NCBI GenBank assembly: GCA_900545315.1
Contig: UQYM01000037.1
Coordinates: forward strand, 1-25,884
Length of the DNA: 25,884 nt
Origin: an uncultured Alistipes sp.
GTDB taxonomy: Bacteria > Bacteroidota > Bacteroidia > Bacteroidales > Rikenellaceae
Reading direction: 5' to 3'
In this document: piece by piece, positions 1 through 6,932 of the stretch
How positions within the stretch are numbered: the first letter of the stretch is position 1
Layout of the letters: each line of letters begins with the position of its first letter
The notes under the pieces: generated by a model
The model's database searches: none
Told to the model about the DNA's origin: nothing
The model's input: only the letters and a program-made list of their open reading frames with translations
Program-made: the position numbers and the translations under genes

Positions 1-67
1 AAAGAGAATCTGAAAATATTCGTTGGACGGATCGTTCGCTTCTATGCGCTGATCGACGTCCACTTAA

Positions 68-106
68 ACGACAAGCACCCGCACAGAATGTACGGGTGCT
101 TGTCGT
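68..106. terminator. Stem-loop, possible terminator
   Basis: A perfect 14-bp inverted repeat (68-81 with 93-106) encloses an 11-nt loop. Neither flank has a strong T-run, so this could end a gene lying left of the window, serve the minus-strand gene that stops at 251, or be another RNA structure. The first 67 bases could hold the end of an upstream gene, but no frame can be chosen. The rest up to 250 shows nothing else recognisable. Confidence 0.45.
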
Positions 107-250
107 CTATTTGTTCGGCCCAATTCTATTTTGACAAAATCCCTTTCGCTGGGACTTGACGATTATGGACGTTTGAGAATTTCGATGCGTAACACAGAAA
201 GCAGGGGCGACACTCATAAATAACATCGCCCCATCGCCCCACCGCTCCAA

Positions 251-1603
251 CTACCTCCTGTTATTAAAAATGCGGTTTTGGCCCAAATTGACCGTAAAGG
301 AAATCTTCTGCTGCCAGCCCCATTTGTGTCCATCGTAGTGGTGAACGGACGAAATCCGCAGATGCATCATGTTGGTATTGATCGGCTGCCAATAGATCTC
401 CAACCGGTCATAAAGATTGTTGGTGCGGTAAAACGGCTCGCCCCAGTACAACCCCGGACCATAATCCAACCCCGGTGCCGGAGCCACATAGTAAGGTTGC
501 AGGTTGTCACCCACATACAAGGTATTGTGGATACCAAAATTCCATTTCTGCACGTTGGCTTCAACCTGGAGACCTCCCGGCGTTACATAATCTCCCACAT
601 AAGCACGGTCGTTCTGGAAGGTATTGAGCCACCCTACCCGCATCGACAACTCCTGCATCGTAGGAGCCAGACGGGTAAAATCAACCCCGACAAACGGTTC
701 AAGCAACACATTGTCCACCACACCGTCCCCAATGGTCGGATCAGGTTCATCGCTACTGTCCCATCCGGCATGGTGGTACATGGTCAGGTTATAACCCAAA
801 TAGAAAAGCTGGCGGGCTCCCAACCCCAACCGTGCAGCTGAAAAGAGCAGAAACTTCTCACGGGTCGTCTTCGAGAACATACTGTTCCAGTCGCAGCCAA
901 ACTCGATATACCCACGACCACCCATGTATTGCAACAACAACCCGGTCAGATTCGGATCGTAATACTTGACAGAATCACTGAAAAAGGCTCCCGAATATTC
1001 ACCAATCATACGGTTGCGCGGAACCACGCCGGCATAAGCCCGGAAACGGGGCGAAATATATTGGTAATACCCGAAGATCTCATTATCCACCTCGAAAGGT
1101 TTGGCCCCAAAATTGGCCAACAGGCTGACTCCCATCATCAGGGAATGGCGACCATCCCACGTTACCCCAATCTCAGGATTGATCCGCGCTCCAAACAGCG
1201 ATTGAGACCAGTTCGTGGTTAAATTTTTATACTCTCGGTTATCGAAGAAGAACTCAAACGACGCCCCCCACACCAACTGCGGCAATCCAGACCGGAACTT
1301 TTTCTCTTCGGCCGGAACGGGCGATTGCAGCTGCCGATGCAAACCCAACCGCTGAGGGTGTTTGTGCTCTGGCGCCGGAGACATCACCACAGCCGCCGGC
1401 TCTCCATCCGCCGTGTACAACTGCAACCAACGGGTCGTATCCTTCACACCATGCTGACTCGGTATCTGCCCCAAAGCCGGCTGTTGAACCGGAACCCCGG
1501 ACTGCACCTCACCATTCGTCGACGTCTGTGCCTGCACTTGCGCAGTCACCGCCCAAAGGGCCATCGCACTCAACGACAATCGAGTCAAAACCTTTCCATT
1601 CAT
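251..1603 (-). CDS. Predicted outer-membrane beta-barrel protein, family not recognised
   Basis: This encodes 450 residues from the ATG at 1603. That start was preferred to one six codons upstream because GAGG lies 7 nt before it and it places a clean signal peptide at the N-terminus (basic MNGK, hydrophobic core, cleavage after about residue 25 at VQA-QT). A polar, Gln/Pro-rich stretch of about 75 residues follows. From about residue 105 the protein consists of alternating, aromatic-rich strands typical of an outer-membrane barrel (for example QLVWGASFEFFF), ending in the strand QKISFTVNLG. No enzymatic motif is seen. It is a single-gene unit diverging from the acyl-CoA synthetase gene. I infer outer-membrane location and possibly a transport or structural role, but the substrate is unknown. 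Confidence 0.75.
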   Translation of the reverse strand: MNGKVLTRLSLSAMALWAVTAQVQAQTSTNGEVQSGVPVQQPALGQIPSQHGVKDTTRWLQLYTADGEPAAVVMSPAPEHKHPQRLGLHRQLQSPVPAEEKKFRSGLPQLVWGASFEFFFDNREYKNLTTNWSQSLFGARINPEIGVTWDGRHSLMMGVSLLANFGAKPFEVDNEIFGYYQYISPRFRAYAGVVPRNRMIGEYSGAFFSDSVKYYDPNLTGLLLQYMGGRGYIEFGCDWNSMFSKTTREKFLLFSAARLGLGARQLFYLGYNLTMYHHAGWDSSDEPDPTIGDGVVDNVLLEPFVGVDFTRLAPTMQELSMRVGWLNTFQNDRAYVGDYVTPGGLQVEANVQKWNFGIHNTLYVGDNLQPYYVAPAPGLDYGPGLYWGEPFYRTNNLYDRLEIYWQPINTNMMHLRISSVHHYDGHKWGWQQKISFTVNLGQNRIFNNRR

Positions 1604-1701
1604 AACTGATCCTCTATCCAAATTATTACTCAGGAAAAGACGATATGCCCCCTCCTATTCCTATCGGCCCCGAAAGATCAGCGGAGCCCTCTCAAACCCT
1701 A

Positions 1702-1709
1702 CAAAGGTA
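1702..1709 (-). promoter_or_regulatory. Bacteroidetes -7 box (TACCTTTG)
   Basis: On the minus strand the octamer matches TAnnTTTG. It would start transcription about 90 nt before the ATG at 1603. No good TTTG is seen at the -33 position, so support comes from one element only. Confidence 0.4.
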
Positions 1710-1938
1710 GGGATTATTTCCAGTCATGAAGCCTTAACCAGTAATTTCGCCCCAAATTGGCCACGAATACCGTCAAAATAAAAATCAATACCCCACACTG
1801 TAACTTTCTAAATACACTCTTCAATATACTCTGTCAATCAACATATTATCCACACATGCAACATATTCATGACGACTAAATTTCACTATTTTCGAACAAA
1901 TTCAGACCGTTAAATTCCTATAAATCTCAATTTTCTGT

Positions 1939-1946
1939 TATCTTTG
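1939..1946 (+). promoter_or_regulatory. Bacteroidetes -7 box (TATCTTTG)
   Basis: The octamer matches TAnnTTTG and lies 28 nt before the ATG of the acyl-CoA synthetase gene. The -33 element is weak. The same octamer occurs before several other genes in this window. Confidence 0.55.
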
Positions 1947-1974
1947 TTATACAGGCAACCAATTCGATACGAAT

Positions 1975-3636
1975 ATGCTGAAAGAGAATCTGATCGAACT
2001 ATTTCAAAAAAGTTTCAGGGAAAACCGGGAACAGCCCGCTGTAACCGACTATTTCAAAAAAGAGACTTTTTCATACTTCGAGCTGGCTCAGGAAATCGCT
2101 AAACTACACCTGCTCTTCGAAGAGGCCGGCGTCCGTCGAGGTGATAAAATCGCCCTGATCGGACGAAATAACCCCCGGTGGTGTATCACCTATATCGCAA
2201 CCATTACTTACGGAGCCGTCATTGTCCCTATCCTGCAAGATTTCAACGCTAACGACGTCCACCATATTATTAACCATTCGGACTCGATCCTGCTGTTTTG
2301 CGGTGACCTCTATTGGGATGCTATCGAAACCGACGCCATCGAGAATGTTCGTGCAGCCTTCTCTCTTACCGACTTCCACTGCATCTTCGAACGAAACGGA
2401 CATGCCCTGCAAGAGTTCCGCAAAACAATCGAAAAACATTTCCTGAAACGCTATCCAAACGGATTCACAATCGATGACATCCAATATCCGTCAATTGACA
2501 ACGATAGCGTAGCCGTACTCAGCTACACCTCCGGAACCACCGGATTCAGCAAAGGCGTCATGCTGACAGTCAACAACCTTACCGGTAACATCGTGTTCGG
2601 CCTGCGCTCCAAACTGCACTTCAAAGGAAGTCGTGTAGTCTCGTTCCTGCCGCTGGCGCACGCCTTCGGCTGCGCATTCGATTTTCTGACCGCGCTGGCC
2701 GCCGGAACCCATATCACCCTGCTGGGCAAGATCCCCTCACCAAAGATCCTGATCGAAGCGATGAAAGAGGTCAAACCCCATCTGATCTGCATCGTTCCCC
2801 TGATCCTCGAAAAGATCTACCGCAAACAGATCAAGCCTAAGCTGGATAAAAGCATGCTGAAACTTGCTGTGCGTATCCCATTGATCGATTCAACGATATA
2901 TACCTCGATCTGCAACAAGCTCACCGAATCCTTCGGAGGAATTTTCACCCAAATGATTGTCGGTGGCGCTCCGCTCAACAGCGAAGTCGAAACTTTCCTC
3001 CGTAAAATCAAATTCCGCTTTACGGTAGGTTACGGTCTGACCGAGTGCGCCCCGCTGATCAGCTACACCTACTACTCCGATTTCATTCTCACCTCGTGCG
3101 GCCGGGTGATTCAAGGCTTTATGGAGGCCAAAATCGACTCCCCCGATCCGGAAAATATCCCCGGTGAGATCTGTGTCCGGGGCGAAAATGTCATGAAGGG
3201 CTACTACAAAAGTCCCGAAGCCACCAGCGCCGTACTCGATGCTGACGGTTGGCTCCATACAGGCGATATGGGCACGATGAGCGCCGACCAGACCCTCTTT
3301 ATCAAGGGACGCTGCAAGAGTATGATTCTCAGCGCCAGCGGCCAGAACATCTACCCCGAAGAGATCGAAAGCAAACTGAATAACATGCGTTGCGTGATGG
3401 AATCGTTAGTTGTGGAGCGTAACGGAAAACTGGTCGCTCTGGTCTATCCCGATTACGAGGAGGCCGATTGCGAAGGGGTCACCGGAGAGGAGATGCAGGC
3501 GGTGATGGATGAAAATCGTAGAGATCTCAATAAATTGGTTGCCCCCTACGAGCAGATTACCAAGATCATCCTCTGGCCCAACGAGTTCGAAAAGACCCCC
3601 AAGAAAAATATCAAACGCTATCTATACGACCGGTAA
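1975..3636 (+). CDS. AMP-dependent acyl-CoA synthetase (long-chain fatty acid-CoA ligase type)
   Basis: This 553-residue cytoplasmic enzyme of the ANL superfamily should activate a carboxylic acid with ATP to an acyl-adenylate and transfer it to CoA. The P-loop-like AMP-binding motif YTSGTTGFSKG is at 184-194, the adenine-binding motif YGLTE at 353-357, the WLHTGD motif at 426-431 and the hinge region KGRCKSMI at 444-451. The lysine-rich C-terminal segment KTPKKNIKR at 540-548 should contain the catalytic lysine. The length is normal for the long-chain ligase group. The substrate cannot be read from the sequence; long-chain fatty acids are the family default. It is apparently monocistronic, with its own -7 box upstream and a strong hairpin at 3680-3713 downstream. 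Confidence 0.88.
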   Translation: MLKENLIELFQKSFRENREQPAVTDYFKKETFSYFELAQEIAKLHLLFEEAGVRRGDKIALIGRNNPRWCITYIATITYGAVIVPILQDFNANDVHHIINHSDSILLFCGDLYWDAIETDAIENVRAAFSLTDFHCIFERNGHALQEFRKTIEKHFLKRYPNGFTIDDIQYPSIDNDSVAVLSYTSGTTGFSKGVMLTVNNLTGNIVFGLRSKLHFKGSRVVSFLPLAHAFGCAFDFLTALAAGTHITLLGKIPSPKILIEAMKEVKPHLICIVPLILEKIYRKQIKPKLDKSMLKLAVRIPLIDSTIYTSICNKLTESFGGIFTQMIVGGAPLNSEVETFLRKIKFRFTVGYGLTECAPLISYTYYSDFILTSCGRVIQGFMEAKIDSPDPENIPGEICVRGENVMKGYYKSPEATSAVLDADGWLHTGDMGTMSADQTLFIKGRCKSMILSASGQNIYPEEIESKLNNMRCVMESLVVERNGKLVALVYPDYEEADCEGVTGEEMQAVMDENRRDLNKLVAPYEQITKIILWPNEFEKTPKKNIKRYLYDR

Positions 3637-3679
3637 AAAACGTTCCGGTATCCCCAGCGCTCCGCTGACACAAACCAAA

Positions 3680-3713
3680 CAGGCGGGAAGGATCATGAAG
3701 ACCTTCCCGCCTG
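3680..3713. terminator. Hairpin between convergent genes
   Basis: A perfect 12-bp GC-rich stem (3680-3691 with 3702-3713) with a 10-nt loop lies 43 bp after the synthetase stop. The T-run is poor. It probably ends the synthetase transcript and may also stop the opposing queD-like transcript. Confidence 0.6.
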
Positions 3714-3764
3714 CTTCATTCGTTAACTATCGAGACAGGGCTTTTGTCTCTCTATTGGGGTCCA

Positions 3765-3785
3765 TTTAGCGTTTAGCGTTTAGCG
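3765..3785. repeat. Tandem heptamer (TTTAGCG) x3
   Basis: Three perfect head-to-tail copies of a 7-bp unit overlap the stop codon of the queD-like gene. Because seven is not a multiple of three, the copies read on the minus strand put a TAA in all three frames. Confidence 0.8.
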
Positions 3786-4346
3786 TTTTCTGTAACCACA
3801 TTTGGGGCATACACCCTCCTCATTCAAGGCAACCCCGCAAAGCGGACAACGATCAATCACATTGTTGGTCACAAACTCTGCCGATCCGGCATTCACCCCA
3901 CTCGTAAAGGTGATTTTGGCAATATTCAATTTGTCTTTGAGCAGATCATAGACAATCTTAATCATGCCCTCAACCGTCAACGTCTCTTTGGTTACCACCA
4001 AACGCGCATCCGGATAGGCCGTTGCCAAAGCGGTCTGAAACGCCTCACCCTTCATCTTGTTTTGCGGATGACCGTTCTTGATCCCCTGCTTCTCATACAC
4101 CTCAAGTACCGCCGGCAGCAAGGGATCATCCTCGCGAAGGACCAACGCATGGTCGAAATTCTTTAACACATCCCAGGCAACCTTCTGAATCTCATTGCAC
4201 GGATATACCATGTTCACACCCTCTTCAATGCTGTCTTCAACTTCAATAGTCAAAGTCCCTGTATGCCCGTGAAGGTACTGGGCCTCGCCCTGGAAACCAT
4301 AAAAGCGATGAGCATACTGCAAATCAAATGTTGTAATACTTCTCAT
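3780..4346 (-). CDS. 6-pyruvoyl-tetrahydropterin synthase / QueD-like protein with C-terminal zinc ribbon
   Basis: This 188-residue member of the PTPS/6-carboxytetrahydropterin synthase (QueD) fold acts on dihydroneopterin triphosphate-type substrates in other organisms. The zinc triad appears intact: H13 in YAHRF and H26/H28 in HGH. The Asp-His dyad is also present (D65-H66 in FDHAL). The cysteine that normally sits four residues before the HGH motif is Ala22 here, with Glu21 next to it, and the usual C-terminal catalytic Glu motif is not obvious. Residues 167-183 form a CPLC...CPKC zinc ribbon, which is an addition to the roughly 120-residue core. The gene starts 5 bp after the Fur-family gene ends, so the two should be co-transcribed. 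An automatic QueD label would be reasonable for the fold but not secure for the reaction. Confidence 0.75.
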   Translation of the reverse strand: MRSITTFDLQYAHRFYGFQGEAQYLHGHTGTLTIEVEDSIEEGVNMVYPCNEIQKVAWDVLKNFDHALVLREDDPLLPAVLEVYEKQGIKNGHPQNKMKGEAFQTALATAYPDARLVVTKETLTVEGMIKIVYDLLKDKLNIAKITFTSGVNAGSAEFVTNNVIDRCPLCGVALNEEGVCPKCGYRKR

Positions 4347-4351
4347 TGTTT

Positions 4352-4768
4352 TTACTGTTTTGAGTTTAACTTGGAGTTGTTTAATGTTATCTGTACCTGT
4401 ATCTTGTCGATCTGATTGGCCGCAAAATGCTTGTCCCGCAAATATTGCCGAATCATTGCACTTAAATCCGCATCCATGTAATCCATGATCTGCTGCCCCT
4501 CAAACACATGATGATGCTCCGCTACGGTGATATCATAGTAACTCTTCCCTAACTCCGGGTGAAAAACCATGGAGACCAAATTCGCTTTACACATCGCATC
4601 CAAAATTCGATATACAGTCGATATCGTTATCGCGGGATATTTCGTTTGCATATAACGGATGACCTCCTCAATGGTCGCATGCCGTAAAGCCATCATCGCC
4701 TCATAGACCGCCCTGCGCTGGGGCGTAATCTTCAATCCTGCCCGTTTGATATCCTCGATCGATTTCAT
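4352..4768 (-). CDS. Fur-family transcriptional regulator
   Basis: This encodes 138 residues from the ATG at 4768. The frame is open for 17 more codons, but that extension runs into the operator palindromes, so the shorter start is preferred. The N-terminal winged helix is clear (LKITPQRRAVYEAM, then TISTVYRILDAM as recognition helix). The C-terminal dimerisation part carries the histidine cluster EHHH of the family's regulatory metal site. No CxxC pair is present, so the structural zinc site of classical Fur/PerR/Zur is missing. The metal or signal sensed cannot be assigned. It is the first gene of a two-gene operon with the QueD-like protein and very likely represses itself through the operators at 4797-4830. 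Confidence 0.85.
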   Translation of the reverse strand: MKSIEDIKRAGLKITPQRRAVYEAMMALRHATIEEVIRYMQTKYPAITISTVYRILDAMCKANLVSMVFHPELGKSYYDITVAEHHHVFEGQQIMDYMDADLSAMIRQYLRDKHFAANQIDKIQVQITLNNSKLNSKQ

Positions 4769-4785
4769 GTTTTGAGTTCTGTTTG

Positions 4786-4802
4786 CTGCAAGTATATTGC
4801 AA
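4786..4802. promoter_or_regulatory. Weak third Fur-type half-palindrome
   Basis: A degenerate 7-3-7 repeat matching 5 of 7 pairs overlaps the first of the two strong boxes. It may extend the operator array toward the gene. Confidence 0.3.
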
Positions 4803-4830
4803 ATAATTCGCAATTGCAAATTATTTGCAA
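4797..4830. promoter_or_regulatory. Two abutting 17-bp Fur-family operators
   Basis: The box at 4814-4830 is a perfect 7-3-7 palindrome (TTGCAAA-TTA-TTTGCAA on the plus strand). The box at 4797-4813 follows without a gap and has one mismatch. They lie immediately downstream of the -7 promoter box of the fur-queD-like operon, over the expected transcription start. That is the usual layout for autorepression. The spacing and half-site resemble Fur/Mur-type boxes of other bacteria, but binding by this protein is inferred. Confidence 0.75.
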
Positions 4831-4838
4831 CAAAAGTA
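4831..4838 (-). promoter_or_regulatory. -7 box (TACTTTTG) of the fur operon
   Basis: On the minus strand the octamer matches TAnnTTTG and touches the outer operator box. A -33 TTTG is not evident. Confidence 0.55.
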
Positions 4839-5148
4839 ATTTTTTACTTGAAAGAGGAGGAAGAAACCTGCCGAACATCCAAACATAAATATTTGATAAT
4901 ATGTATATTATACAGCTATCACCAAAACAAATAAAAAACTAACTTCAAAAAGAGGGAAGGATCAAATATCGGGCCGAGTAGAAGAGCGTAGCCCAACAAG
5001 CCCGACCGGGAATCACCCCGCGGACTTTACAAGCGACGTCGAAGCCTGCACCGCCACACATAAAAAACAACTCAAAAACCGCAAAAAGGAGAGCAAATAG
5101 ATTAGAATAAAACTGTAACTGACAACAAACCAGGAACCATACAAAAAC
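4839..5148. other. Intergenic region with a GC-rich block
   Basis: About 310 bp lie between the fur promoter and the mqnC terminator. The segment at about 4970-5060 is clearly richer in G+C than the A-rich flanks. The minus-strand frame crossing it lacks a credible start or domain. No RNA gene is recognised. Confidence 0.5.
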
Positions 5149-5183
5149 AAAAAAGGGCGAAAGAATCAATGATCCTTTCACCC
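5149..5183 (-). terminator. Rho-independent terminator of mqnC
   Basis: A hairpin at 5155-5183 (GGG/CCC, GAAAG/CTTTC and ATC/GAT pairs with two single mismatches and an AAT loop) is followed on the minus strand by six Ts (5149-5154). It lies 47 bp after the mqnC stop. Confidence 0.75.
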
Positions 5184-5230
5184 AAAATAGCTTAAAGCAC
5201 CTGAACGCTGAATGGAATAGCCCCTGCACG

Positions 5231-6340
5231 CTAACTCCGAGGAAGCGGCCAGGGACGGTACTCATATTTTTGGTTGCGCAAACGTGGCGTGAAACCGGCC
5301 TCGCGAATGGCCTGCTGAATACCCTCTGCGTCGAAACTGTTGTGGGCCCCGGCCGATGAAACCACATTCTCTTCGATCATGATCGAGCCCAAATCATTGG
5401 CCCCGCCATGCAACGCCAATTGGGCCGTCTGCTTGCCCACCGTCAACCAGGAGGCCTGAATATTCCGGATATTGTTCAACACAATCCGACTCATGGCTAT
5501 GATCCGCAAATATTCCGAAGCCGACATCTGCGACTGAACCCCTTCGCGCTCCAACTGCGTACCGCTACTGCGGAACACCCAGGGGATAAACGCAATAAAG
5601 CCATAATTCCCTGCCGGGCACTCTGCCTGCAAATCGCGTATTTTAATCAAATGCTCGATCCGCTGACGAGGTGTCTCGATATGTCCATACATCATCGTAG
5701 CCGAAGTCGGCAGGTTCAGCCGATGGGCAATCCGCATCACCTCCAACCAGGTATCGGCATCAGGCTTACCCGGCGAAATGGCCTTTCGCACCCCGTTATC
5801 CAAAATCTCGGCACCAGCCCCAGGCAACGAATCCAGCCCGGCTGCTATCAATCGTTTCAGGGTAGTTTCATAATCGAGACGGCTGATTCGGGCAATGTGA
5901 GCCACCTCCGGAGCCCCTAACGCATGTAAACGCAATGTAGGGAAGCGATGTTTCAACTCCCGGAACAGTTCCTCATAAAAGTCAATCCCCAACTTCGGAT
6001 GCAATCCTCCCTGCAACAGCAGTTGATCGCCACCTAAAGCCAACGTCTCCCGAATCTTGCAGTCATACTCCTCCATCGACGTAATATAAGCCCGATCGGT
6101 CTGGTGCGGTTTGCAATGAAAATTACAAAACTTGCACCCCGAAATACAAACATTGGTTATGTTGACGTTGCGGTCAATCTGCCATGTCACCACCTGCGGA
6201 TCCGGTACCTGCTTACGCCGTAACGTGTCAGCTACCAACATCAATTCGGCTAACGGTGCCGTACGATAAATCTGCATCGCCTCCTCCACCTCAAGAGGCT
6301 CCAATGCAAGCGCTTTGCGATATATCTCAAAATTCTCCAT
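5231..6340 (-). CDS. mqnC: Cyclic dehypoxanthinyl futalosine synthase (radical SAM)
   Basis: This 369-residue radical SAM enzyme of the futalosine route converts dehypoxanthine futalosine to its cyclic form on the way to menaquinone, in the cytoplasm. The cluster-binding motif CISGCKFC is at 65-72 inside the family signature NVNITNVCISGCKFCNF. Other typical stretches are QGGLHPKLGI, DSLPGAGAEIL and, near the C-terminus, LHGGANDLGS followed by MIEENVVSSAG. These separate it from MqnE, whose cluster motif context differs. The length is normal. No other mqn gene is in the window. A TATCTTTG box ends only 5 nt before the ATG, so the transcript probably has almost no leader. Confidence 0.92.
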   Translation of the reverse strand: MENFEIYRKALALEPLEVEEAMQIYRTAPLAELMLVADTLRRKQVPDPQVVTWQIDRNVNITNVCISGCKFCNFHCKPHQTDRAYITSMEEYDCKIRETLALGGDQLLLQGGLHPKLGIDFYEELFRELKHRFPTLRLHALGAPEVAHIARISRLDYETTLKRLIAAGLDSLPGAGAEILDNGVRKAISPGKPDADTWLEVMRIAHRLNLPTSATMMYGHIETPRQRIEHLIKIRDLQAECPAGNYGFIAFIPWVFRSSGTQLEREGVQSQMSASEYLRIIAMSRIVLNNIRNIQASWLTVGKQTAQLALHGGANDLGSIMIEENVVSSAGAHNSFDAEGIQQAIREAGFTPRLRNQKYEYRPWPLPRS

Positions 6341-6345
6341 TAGTG

Positions 6346-6353
6346 CAAAGATA
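6346..6353 (-). promoter_or_regulatory. -7 box (TATCTTTG) next to the mqnC start
   Basis: On the minus strand only five bases (CACTA) separate this octamer from the ATG at 6340. Transcription would start at or within a few bases of the start codon. Confidence 0.55.
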
Positions 6354-6454
6354 CAAAATCAAACTTTCCTCCATACCTACTCACTCGCATAACACCAAAC
6401 CATCTCCGACATGACCCCCAAAAACTAAAACATCGGAAATATTCAGCGCCAAAC

Positions 6455-6493
6455 ATAAAAAACCGCCTCCCCTACACCGTAGGAAAGGCGGTT
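6455..6493 (-). terminator. Terminator of the ferredoxin gene
   Basis: The hairpin at 6461-6493 has an 8-bp outer stem, a 2x2 internal loop, a 5-bp inner stem and a 3-nt loop. On the minus strand it is followed by a T-run (6457-6462). It lies 19 bp after the ferredoxin stop. Confidence 0.85.
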
Positions 6494-6512
6494 ATGTTAA
6501 ACCCTCGGAGAA

Positions 6513-6683
6513 TTACTCCAACGAGATAGACTCGGTCGGGCAAACGTCAGCGCAAGTACCGCACTCAGTGCAGGCTGAAGCGTCGATAACGTAAACATCA
6601 CCGGCAGAAATTGCACCTACCGGGCATTCATCGATACAGGTACCGCATGCGGTGCAGGTATCTTCACTAATTTTGTAAGCCAT
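6513..6683 (-). CDS. Small 2[4Fe-4S] ferredoxin
   Basis: This 56-residue soluble electron carrier has two complete clusters. The first motif is CTACGTCIDECP (C10, C13, C16, C20) and the second is CTECGTCADVCP (C38, C41, C44, C48), separated by a short linker with the usual pseudo-twofold symmetry. The sequence begins MAYKISEDTC, typical of clostridial-type ferredoxins in the Bacteroidales. It has its own promoter (6724-6755) and terminator, so it is monocistronic. Likely partners such as pyruvate:ferredoxin oxidoreductase or Rnf are not in the window. Confidence 0.95.
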   Translation of the reverse strand: MAYKISEDTCTACGTCIDECPVGAISAGDVYVIDASACTECGTCADVCPTESISLE

Positions 6684-6723
6684 TTTATACGATTTTTTAA
6701 GAGTGGTTTGAAAATCTCTTTTG

Positions 6724-6755
6724 CAAATGTAAAACTATTATTTTTTCCTGCCAAT
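6724..6755 (-). promoter_or_regulatory. Promoter of the ferredoxin gene
   Basis: The minus strand has TACATTTG (6731 to 6724), with a -33 TTGG-like element about 20 bp upstream near 6751-6754. The expected leader is about 34 nt. Confidence 0.6.
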
Positions 6756-6873
6756 ACAATTTCCTATTTTTTCTTGCCGCAAACAGCCATTCCCGCCTGC
6801 TACATACACCATAACCCCTCATTTGAGCAACCATCAACCAACTTACAACTCAAAATCGAAATTACTACGGCTA

Positions 6874-6905
6874 TTTGTCGGAACTACCCGCATTGCGTAT
6901 CTTTG
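6874..6905 (+). promoter_or_regulatory. Promoter of the GH-A glycosidase gene
   Basis: TTTG (6874-6877), 20 bp and TATCTTTG (6898-6905) give a full match to the Bacteroidetes consensus. The box ends 27 nt before the ATG at 6933. Confidence 0.75.
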
Positions 6906-6932
6906 TTGCTCAACGCTTAAGACTAACCTCAA

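Larger units (their letters stand above)
1604..1974. other. Divergent intergenic region
   Basis: About 370 bp, AT-rich, separate the outer-membrane protein gene from the acyl-CoA synthetase gene. I see a promoter-like -7 box for each direction (annotated separately) and no ORF, RNA gene or strong hairpin. Confidence 0.6.

Noticed and set aside
1..67. 3' end of an upstream plus-strand gene
   Set aside because: The hairpin at 68-106 makes it plausible, but two frames stay open past the hairpin and the third stops at base 13, so no assignment can be supported.
4945..5367. 140-codon minus-strand open frame
   Set aside because: It overlaps the mqnC 3' end in another frame and spans the mqnC terminator. 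It also has low-complexity hydrophobic composition, so it is not taken as a gene.
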